From contig CANJHS010000011.1 of NCBI GenBank assembly GCA_947474225.1, forward strand, positions 1 to 64,000: a stretch of DNA of 64,000 nucleotides, read 5' to 3'. Source of the stretch: Roseiflexaceae bacterium. GTDB taxonomy: Bacteria > Chloroflexota > Chloroflexia > Chloroflexales > Roseiflexaceae. The first letter of the stretch is position 1, and every line of letters begins with the position of its first letter. The position numbers and the translations under genes are program-made. Shown here one piece after another: positions 28,689-35,877 of this stretch. The notes under the pieces were generated by a model. That model was given only the letters and a program-made list of their open reading frames with translations. It made no database searches and was not told the DNA's origin.

Positions 28689-30062
28689 TCAATTAAATTG
28701 TGTACGTATAGTGCCTGATCGTTCGGCAGTGACGACGCGGTCGACTACCCGACGGGCACTGCGAATCGACCCTTCGATTGATGCCATGAATTCCTGTTGG
28801 GTGTAATCGCCCGTCAAAAAGAAATTCGGAATCGGTGTTGCCTGATCTGGCCGATACTGCTCAACCCCTGGTCGAGCTGCGTATACAGAATTGGGAATAC
28901 GGACGATATGTGATTTGATGAGTTTTGCGCCCAATGCTTCTGGATGGAGTCCGCTAAATTCCTTAATAACCAGTGCCAAGATCTCTTCGTCACGCAGTGG
29001 GAAGAGTTTTTCGGCTGGTGCGACGACCAATTCTATAATCGAACCGGCGCCGCTATGATAATCGGGCGATACTCTGGCAGGGTCAGCGTACACGCTGATA
29101 TGCGTGCCCGAGCTGAAAATGAGATTGTCGATGTCGGTGACGACGCGGTCGTAGTACAGTTGGGCAGTAATGACGGGGATGCCACGCAGATGTTTGAGGT
29201 TATCGAGCTCCGTGTGGACCCGCATGCTGTCGCTCATTACTTTGCGGAGACTGTGGACCGGCATCGCTGATATATACGCATCAGCCATCAAAATCTGTCC
29301 ATCGGCAAGCTGAATGCCGGTGACTTGATTGGTCGCAGGGTCGTGCAAAATTGCATCTACTTTGCTATCAAAGCGGATAATGACACCGCGGTCTCGCAGT
29401 TGTTGCATGAGCGGAATCCACAAACGTTCGTGTGGAGAACCCTTCACGAGTCCCATCTTGGGCGCATCGGTCTCTTTGGCGAAGTGCAACAGAGCTGTCA
29501 GGACAAGCTTGGCTGATACTTGGTCCGCTTTTTGAAAATTCAGTGCCAAGGCCATCGCATCCATCACCTTGTCGATGGTGCTCTGACCCATTCCGTTTGC
29601 CAAATGCCATTCGCGGTAGGTAATATCGGCTTGTTGATCGATGTACGCCTGCGATCCGAAAATCGGTTTCATCAAGCCGCGACCCATGGCCAGCTTTTCT
29701 GAAAATGTCATCAGCTTACTTTTGGCCACCCCAAATAACCCGTTGAGAGGCGCCGGCAGGCCTTTGACGAATTCGATAGAAGCATAGCCGCCACCTGGTT
29801 GTGCAAAAATCATTTCGGCCGGCTTCCAATCAAAGCTGTCTTCGAGACCGACCTCGGCGAGGAATCCGAGCAAATTATGATATGCGCCGAAGAAGACGTG
29901 TAATCCACTTTCGACCCAGTCACCGTCGTCGTCTTGCCATGCAGATACTTTGCCGCCGGGAATGGATCTTTTTTCCAGCAACGTCACCTGATGTCCTTGC
30001 TTTGAAAGCCAGTGTGCACTTGCAAAGCCTGCTGGACCTGCTCCCGCGATGATTATCCGCAT
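28689..30062 (-). CDS. PDS/CrtP-like 15-cis-phytoene desaturase (FAD-dependent)
   Basis: 457 aa, plant/cyanobacterial-type desaturase family rather than CrtI. Motifs: N-terminal FAD loop IIAGAGPAGFASAHWLSKQGH; PGGKVSAWQDDDGDWVESGLHVFFGAYHN, very close to the PDS/ZDS signature; and a C-terminal FFLTGDYTQQEFMASIEGSIRSARR, which matches the family's final FAD-binding segment. In phototrophs, CrtP makes zeta-carotene from phytoene. Coexistence with a CrtI-like enzyme in one operon suggests either two successive steps or a different substrate for one of them. It is the first gene of the operon. Confidence 0.86.
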   Translation of the reverse strand: MRIIIAGAGPAGFASAHWLSKQGHQVTLLEKRSIPGGKVSAWQDDDGDWVESGLHVFFGAYHNLLGFLAEVGLEDSFDWKPAEMIFAQPGGGYASIEFVKGLPAPLNGLFGVAKSKLMTFSEKLAMGRGLMKPIFGSQAYIDQQADITYREWHLANGMGQSTIDKVMDAMALALNFQKADQVSAKLVLTALLHFAKETDAPKMGLVKGSPHERLWIPLMQQLRDRGVIIRFDSKVDAILHDPATNQVTGIQLADGQILMADAYISAMPVHSLRKVMSDSMRVHTELDNLKHLRGIPVITAQLYYDRVVTDIDNLIFSSGTHISVYADPARVSPDYHSGAGSIIELVVAPAEKLFPLRDEEILALVIKEFSGLHPEALGAKLIKSHIVRIPNSVYAARPGVEQYRPDQATPIPNFFLTGDYTQQEFMASIEGSIRSARRVVDRVVTAERSGTIRTQFN

Positions 30063-30125
30063 GTCGATTGCCTTTGTTCTTAGAATTTACACTATTGATA
30101 ATACGTTCATTCGACGTTGCGAGAT

Positions 30126-31418
30126 TTATGGAGCGATACTCAACAATACTTTGTCAATCCGCAGACCGTCCATATCTATCACCTCGAGCTTCCAGCCAAA
30201 CGCGATGACGTGCTCGCCTGCATTGGGGATATGTCCCATGAGGCTGAGGATGTAGCCTGCAATGGTGTCGAATTGTGCGTTCTCGTTCCTGTGGACGATA
30301 ATGTGCGTGCGAGAGACGACATCGTCGATAGGAGTGTTCCCATCGACGAGGAATGACCCATCTTCGCGGCGGACGATATGCGGGGATTCTGCGTCATCGT
30401 GTTCGTCTGCGATGTCGCCTACGATTTCTTCGAGCACGTCTTCGAGGGTAATGATACCTTCGACCGTGCCCAATTCACCCACGACGACAGCAAGGTGTTG
30501 CTGGGTTTTTTTGAATAACGCGAGCGTGTCGCCTGCCCTGCTTTGTTCGGGGACAAATAAGGGAGCGCGCATTGCCGATCGAATCAAATTATTGGTCTCG
30601 TTGCTACGCACCAGACGCAGCAGGTCACGTGCGTGTACCACCCCGACCACATGGTCGAGATCTTTTTCGTAGACGGGAGCACGAGAAAAGCCACTATCGA
30701 GCATTCCATCAACGACCGATTCAATGGTTGCATCAGCATCGAGGCAGTACACATCGTTTCGCGGGGTCATGACTTGGCGGACGGTCATATCACCGAGGCT
30801 AAAGACATTCTCGAAAATCTCGCGCTCATGTGCATCGAGTGCGCCACCTTCTGCACCTTCACGTACCAATTGCCGGATGTCTTCTTCGGTCACAGCAGCG
30901 CTGTTGTTGGCGCTCTGACCAAACAGACGTAGCAATAGCTCGGTCGAAGCAGTCAACAACCATACCAGTGGTCGTGACACCGCTGCCACCACGTTCATCG
31001 GGGCGGCCATACGAATGGCAATTGATTCGGCGTGCATCATCGCGAGGCGCTTGGGGACGAGTTCTGACACGATAAGTGAGAGGTAGGTCAAGAGAATGAC
31101 AACGACTGTCAGGGCAATTGCACTCGCGTATGGCCCAATATAGGGGAGTGGTTCGAGGATCGGCGTGACCTTTTCGGCGAGACTCGCACCACCATAGACG
31201 CCTGTGAGCGTGCTAATGAGGGTGATACCAATTTGTACCGTTGAAAGTAAACGATTTGGGTCGTCTTGGAGTGCGAGGGCGACTTCTGCTCCCGCGATAC
31301 CATCATCAGCTTTTTGTTGTAGACGGCCCCGCCGTGCCGAAACCATTGCCAATTCTGTCCCGGAAAACACACCATTGGCGAGCAACAAAACCAGAATTAA
31401 CAGCAGTTCACTGCCCAT
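30126..31418 (-). CDS. CNNM/CorC-type membrane protein with CBS pair
   Basis: 430 aa. The N-terminal DUF21/CNNM transmembrane domain (residues about 1-190) has three to four membrane segments and NGVFSGTELAMVSAR, the conserved TE-containing motif. A paired CBS domain follows (about 210-330; MTPRNDVYCLDADATIESVV, VVGVVHARDLLRLV, TVEGIITLEDVLEEIVGDI), then a CorC/HlyC C-terminal domain (DGSFLVDGNTPIDDV). Relatives are linked to magnesium or cobalt efflux, and the 'hemolysin' name is historical. GTG 31421 is an alternative start; ATG 31418 fits 'gagg' better. It is about 60 bases upstream of the carotenoid operon on the same strand, so readthrough is possible. Confidence 0.92.
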   Translation of the reverse strand: MGSELLLILVLLLANGVFSGTELAMVSARRGRLQQKADDGIAGAEVALALQDDPNRLLSTVQIGITLISTLTGVYGGASLAEKVTPILEPLPYIGPYASAIALTVVVILLTYLSLIVSELVPKRLAMMHAESIAIRMAAPMNVVAAVSRPLVWLLTASTELLLRLFGQSANNSAAVTEEDIRQLVREGAEGGALDAHEREIFENVFSLGDMTVRQVMTPRNDVYCLDADATIESVVDGMLDSGFSRAPVYEKDLDHVVGVVHARDLLRLVRSNETNNLIRSAMRAPLFVPEQSRAGDTLALFKKTQQHLAVVVGELGTVEGIITLEDVLEEIVGDIADEHDDAESPHIVRREDGSFLVDGNTPIDDVVSRTHIIVHRNENAQFDTIAGYILSLMGHIPNAGEHVIAFGWKLEVIDMDGLRIDKVLLSIAP

Positions 31419-31537
31419 CACAATGCCTCATGAAACAATTCATTTGATAGTATCAGTAGTTGATGAGAAAATCATGACCCGCCAAGGATACCAACCAGCA
31501 TAGCCCACTGATGCAGCTGGTTCTGGCTGATAGACAA

Positions 31538-32782
31538 CTAGGGCTCGTATGTTTTGCCGGATGCCGCAGGTGGACGTGCACGGCCGATAACCCCGGCGAG
31601 GACCACTACGGTGATGACATACGGCAGCATCTGTACAAATTGTGATGGCAGGGCAAAATCAAAGCCTTGGATTTTGATCTGCAATGCGTCGGCTGCGCTG
31701 AACAGCAATGCCCCACCGAGTGCTCCAAATGGTGTCCAATTGCCGAATATCATTGCAGCTAGTGCAATGAAGCCGCGACCATTCGTCATCACATCGTCAA
31801 AGTTATAACTTGCTTCGATTGAAAACCAGGCACCAGCGAGGCCGGCCAAAAATCCTGATACCCATACATTGAAGTACCGTAACCGATTGACATTGATGCC
31901 CATGGTGTCTGCCGCACGTGGGTGTTCGCCAATTGCACGCGTACGTAATCCCCACGGTGTGCGGAAGAGCATGTAGCTCGTTACAGGCACAAGGATTAGC
32001 ATCAAGTATGTAATGGGACGGTGCTGAAAGAACATCGGTCCCAAGACCGGAATCTGCGAAAGCAACGGTATATTGATCTGCGGGAGCGCAGCCCCTGCAT
32101 ATCCGCTTGTTTGGAGTGGCAAAATGACACTCGTTCGCAGGTATCCTGTAACACCTACCGCGAGGATGTTGATAACCGTACCAGAGATAATTTGGTCGGT
32201 TTTGTAATGCAGCGACAAAATCGCATGGATCATTACGATTCCACTACCGGCCAACATGGCGACAAATAAACCAACCACCGCACTGCCGGTGCTCAGTGCC
32301 ACGATGTAGGCGATACAAGCAGCAAAAAGCATCGTCCCTTCGATGGCGATGTTGACCACTCCGGAACGCTCGCAGAGGATACCCGCTAGAGCGCCGAGTG
32401 CAATAGGTGTCGCAAGGCGTACCATGCGACCGAGCATATCGACGATATCGGTACGATTATTGACAATAGCGGTCAATAGAATGCTCAAAATGGTAACACC
32501 AATGACTGCCCCCATGTAGGCAGGAGCGAGGTCGATGCGTTTGCGAACCATCATTGCAATGGCCGCCACGACGAGCGAGCTTGCCATAATGTAGATGCTC
32601 ATTGCCGTAGGGAGGGCAACGTCGACCAGTGGTGCATCACTCGGTGCACTGAGCGCGTACGGGATCCGCAATGTCGAGATGGCACCTGCCGGCACAGACT
32701 GGTGGACCAAATAGACTAGGGCAATTGCAGTCAACATTCCGATAATGCCGATAACGCGTTCTCGGGTGAAAAAAGTGTTCAT
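31538..32782 (-). CDS. ABC transporter permease, BmpA-type nucleoside importer (NupQ-like)
   Basis: 414 aa, BPD_transp_2 family, about nine or ten membrane helices. Characteristic segments are LCERSGVVNIAIEGTMLFAA, TWGLRTRAIGEHPRAADTMGINVNRLRYFNVW and GRGFIALAAMIFGNWTPFGA. It pairs with the adjacent permease (11 bases upstream) and the two-domain ATPase to form a nucleoside or purine import channel. The N-terminal ~100 residues are longer than in minimal homologues and include two extra membrane segments. Confidence 0.9.
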   Translation of the reverse strand: MNTFFTRERVIGIIGMLTAIALVYLVHQSVPAGAISTLRIPYALSAPSDAPLVDVALPTAMSIYIMASSLVVAAIAMMVRKRIDLAPAYMGAVIGVTILSILLTAIVNNRTDIVDMLGRMVRLATPIALGALAGILCERSGVVNIAIEGTMLFAACIAYIVALSTGSAVVGLFVAMLAGSGIVMIHAILSLHYKTDQIISGTVINILAVGVTGYLRTSVILPLQTSGYAGAALPQINIPLLSQIPVLGPMFFQHRPITYLMLILVPVTSYMLFRTPWGLRTRAIGEHPRAADTMGINVNRLRYFNVWVSGFLAGLAGAWFSIEASYNFDDVMTNGRGFIALAAMIFGNWTPFGALGGALLFSAADALQIKIQGFDFALPSQFVQMLPYVITVVVLAGVIGRARPPAASGKTYEP

Positions 32783-32793
32783 CTGATACGCTC

Positions 32794-33894
32794 CTAGCGG
32801 CCCCAGCCACGAGTCAGTTTGATACCGCTCGATTTGGCACTGCGAATGCGATAAATTTGGCGCACAATCTGGTCTGCAGCCACAAAGGCAATTACCAGGG
32901 CTTGGACGATATTGATGAGGTTAATAGAAATGCCGGAATTGAGTTGCATCAAACCGGCTCCGTTGCGCAACGCACCCCAGAATATGGCTGCAGGCAGTAC
33001 CCCAATTGGATTACTCGCCGCCAACAAAGCGATGGCAATACTATCAAAACCATAGCCAGCAGAGAACGAAGCTTTGAGATTGTGTTCGAGTCCGAGCACT
33101 TGGATTGCACCTGCCATGCCGGCCAACAGCCCGCTATAGGCCATCGTTGTGACCAGTGAACGTGAGACATCTATCCCGGCGTAATCTGCAGCGTCTGGGT
33201 TTGCCCCTACCGTTCGGATTTCAAAGCCGAAAATGGTACGGTTCATCAACCAATTGGTCAAGAACACCATTGCTATTGCAATCAGAAATCCCATGTGCAA
33301 GCGGTATTCGGGACCAAAGAGAAAGGGGAGCTCTGCACCCGGGGCAATGTACGGTGTGCGTTGTGCCGTAGATGCATGGTCACGGAATGGGACTTTGATG
33401 AGATAGTCTGTTGCTCTGATCGCAATGTAATTGAACATAATCGTTGTGATGACTTCATGTGCGCCTGTGCGTGCGCGTAACCAGCCAGGAATTGCGCCCC
33501 ATACGGCGCCGCCGAGTGCACCAGCAGCGAATGCAACTATCGCATGGAGGCCTACTGGTAAGGTGACAAAGGCACCGACGATAGCAGCACACATCGAACC
33601 GACGGCGATTTGGCCCTCGACACCGATGTTGAATAACCCACCGCGAAAGCCTACCATCACGGCTAGGCCTCCGAAAATGTATGGAGTGGCTTCAACCAGG
33701 GTATACGAAATGGAACGCGGGCTGCCGATAGCCCCCATAAAAAGACCGCCGTAGGCAGACAAAACGTCAGCACCTGTCGCAACAATGATAATTGCGCCAA
33801 TGAGCAGGGCAGTGAATATAGCCAGACTGGGAACGAGCAATGGTGTCAGAGACGTTTGCCAATTGCGTGCAGCGGGAGGAGATGACTCTGTCAT
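32794..33894 (-). CDS. ABC transporter permease, BmpA-type nucleoside importer (NupP-like)
   Basis: 366 aa, BPD_transp_2 family. Characteristic segments are FRGGLFNIGVEGQIAVGSM, GAHEVITTIMFNYIAIR, TVGANPDAADYAGIDVSR and GYGFDSIAIALLAASNPIG. Its start overlaps the ATPase stop by four bases, so translation is coupled. It forms the heterodimeric channel with the next permease. Confidence 0.92.
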   Translation of the reverse strand: MTESSPPAARNWQTSLTPLLVPSLAIFTALLIGAIIIVATGADVLSAYGGLFMGAIGSPRSISYTLVEATPYIFGGLAVMVGFRGGLFNIGVEGQIAVGSMCAAIVGAFVTLPVGLHAIVAFAAGALGGAVWGAIPGWLRARTGAHEVITTIMFNYIAIRATDYLIKVPFRDHASTAQRTPYIAPGAELPFLFGPEYRLHMGFLIAIAMVFLTNWLMNRTIFGFEIRTVGANPDAADYAGIDVSRSLVTTMAYSGLLAGMAGAIQVLGLEHNLKASFSAGYGFDSIAIALLAASNPIGVLPAAIFWGALRNGAGLMQLNSGISINLINIVQALVIAFVAADQIVRQIYRIRSAKSSGIKLTRGWGR

Positions 33895-35417
33895 GCGGGT
33901 ACCTCTTGGGGCGTCGTGACGCCTGCCATAAGCAAACCAATGGTGTTGCGTTGCGCATCACTGCTGGGGATATCTGCAATGATTTGTCCATGGAACATCA
34001 CGAGGATACGATCAGCGAGGGAAAGTATTTCGTCTAACTCTGCAGATACCAGCAAGACTGCACTGCCGCTGTCGCGTTGTGCGACGATGCGGGTATGGAT
34101 GAATTCTATGGAGCCGACGTCAAGACCACGTGTGGGCTGGGCAGCCACGAGCAATTTGAGGGGGCGTGCGAGCTCCCGCGCGACGACGACCTTTTGTTGG
34201 TTACCACCCGACAGTGTGGATGCTAGCGCGTCGATACTCGGAGTACGCACATCAAAGCTGTCCACGAGCGTAGTAGCTTGAGATGCGATGGCCGTTTTAT
34301 CGATAATATAGTTGTGCGAGAACGGAGGCAGATCATACGTCGACAAAACCATGTTGTCGGCGACTGAGTAACTGAGTACCAATCCGTGGTGGTGCCGGTC
34401 CTCAGGGATGTGCCCCATCCCAGCAGCAATTGCCGCGTTGGTCCCTCTGCCCGCGAGCGATTCGTTGTGCAGGCGAATTGATCCACTGCGCGCTATTTTG
34501 AGACCAGTAATTGCTTCGACGAGTTCGGTTTGACCGTTGCCTTGTACGCCTGCGATGCCCACTATTTCGCCGGTGCGCACCGTAAACGAGACATTATTGA
34601 CTGCAATACTGCCCCGGTCGTCGAGCACGGTGAGATTTGCCACATCGAGCATGACGTCGCCCGGAGTTGCAGGGGTTTTGTTGATATGCAAAACGACATC
34701 GCGACCGACCATCATCCCTGCCAAGGTTGCTTCGGTGGCTTGATTGGGTGTGGTAGAACCGACGAGTTTGCCTCGACGAAGGACACTGATGCGGTCGGCA
34801 AGCGCAAGCACTTCACGCAGTTTGTGGCTGATAAATATGATTGATTTGCCTTGCTCCTTGAGACGTCGGATGACGACAAAGAGATCGTCGGCCTCTTGGG
34901 GAGTCAAGACGGCAGTGGGTTCGTCGAGGATGAGGATGTCTGCGCCGCGATAGAGTGCTTTGACGATTTCGACACGTTGTTGGACACCGACAGGAAGGTC
35001 TTGTATGAGCGCATTCACTGGGATGTCGAGACCGTAGCTCCGAGCGAGTGCAGCGATTGCTGTCCCAGCCTGCGTGAGGTCGAGGCTACCGTTCCTGGTG
35101 ACTTCGTTGCCGAGAATGATGTTTTCGGTAACGGTCAATGTAGGCACGAGCATGAAGTGTTGGTGCACCATGCCGAGCCCACGACGAATGGCGTCGTTCG
35201 CGCCTTTGAGATGCACGACCTGACCATTGAGCAGTATTTCACCTTCGTCGGGGCGATACATCCCGTACAGCATATTCATGAGCGTGGATTTGCCTGCGCC
35301 GTTTTCACCGAGGAATGCATGGATTTCACCGGCTTCGAGGGTGAAACTCACTGCGTCGTTTGCCACAATCTCTGGGAAGCGTTTGGTGAGATTGCGTACT
35401 TCGAGTACTGGTGTCAT
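33891..35417 (-). CDS. ABC transporter ATP-binding protein, double NBD, nucleoside/ribose type (NupO-like)
   Basis: 508 aa from ATG 35417 (MTPVLEVRNLTKRFPEIVAND), where 'ggag' lies upstream; the track ORF is over-extended. There are two fused nucleotide-binding domains. NBD1 has Walker A GENGAGKST, Walker B ILILDEPTAVLTP and signature QDLPVGVQQRVEI. NBD2 has a degenerate Walker A (GVQGNGQTEL) and signature LSGGNQQKVVVAREL, as usual for sugar/nucleoside importers. It is first in the operon ATPase-permease-permease. The matching BmpA lipoprotein gene lies 3 kb upstream on the same strand, beyond an opposite-strand gene. Confidence 0.94.
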   Translation of the reverse strand: MTPVLEVRNLTKRFPEIVANDAVSFTLEAGEIHAFLGENGAGKSTLMNMLYGMYRPDEGEILLNGQVVHLKGANDAIRRGLGMVHQHFMLVPTLTVTENIILGNEVTRNGSLDLTQAGTAIAALARSYGLDIPVNALIQDLPVGVQQRVEIVKALYRGADILILDEPTAVLTPQEADDLFVVIRRLKEQGKSIIFISHKLREVLALADRISVLRRGKLVGSTTPNQATEATLAGMMVGRDVVLHINKTPATPGDVMLDVANLTVLDDRGSIAVNNVSFTVRTGEIVGIAGVQGNGQTELVEAITGLKIARSGSIRLHNESLAGRGTNAAIAAGMGHIPEDRHHHGLVLSYSVADNMVLSTYDLPPFSHNYIIDKTAIASQATTLVDSFDVRTPSIDALASTLSGGNQQKVVVARELARPLKLLVAAQPTRGLDVGSIEFIHTRIVAQRDSGSAVLLVSAELDEILSLADRILVMFHGQIIADIPSSDAQRNTIGLLMAGVTTPQEVPA

Positions 35418-35877
35418 AGACAACTCCATTGATGCCGATATGGCTAGCATACCATACAGACTTCTCCTCATGAGAGGAATATGTCCCAATCGTGAATCTG
35501 CTTCGATTCGTGATTGGGCTGTCACACGATGGGCTGGTATTGGGGAGTCAGTGTGGATGCGGGTTGCAGTCGAGGGAATAGTGTAGTAGCTACATTCGCA
35601 CGTGCTGGATGTGAGACAGTGGGTTGTGTATTTGCTCTATTCGGTGCGTAGAGTCTTACAGTTACTCTCTGCAAAAGTCTCAGAGCAATAATGAGCGCTG
35701 TAGTGTGATTTGGTTCTTTCTGATTTGCTGTTGCGAGTAAAACACCAGCTCAAATCGTGCTCGAAGTATGAATCGGAGGTCCATCCCATGTCTGTAATGT
35801 AGCACCGCAATGCTGAAAAACGTGAAGTGTACTATAATAGTTTTGTTTATCCGCTGGTATGAGAATCAGAACCCACC
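35418..35877. other. Divergent intergenic region with a 14-bp hairpin
   Basis: This stretch separates the importer operon (minus) from the STAND gene (plus). A 34-base hairpin at 35485-35518 (cccaatcgtgaatc / gattcgtgattggg, two G-U pairs, loop tgcttc) lacks a U-tract on either strand. A TATAAT at 35833-35838 precedes the STAND gene, without a good -35. No ORF or RNA gene was recognised. Confidence 0.5.

Noticed and set aside
35418-35877. Purine-type riboswitch ahead of the nucleoside importer
   Set aside because: The conserved three-way-junction sequences were not found on either strand.
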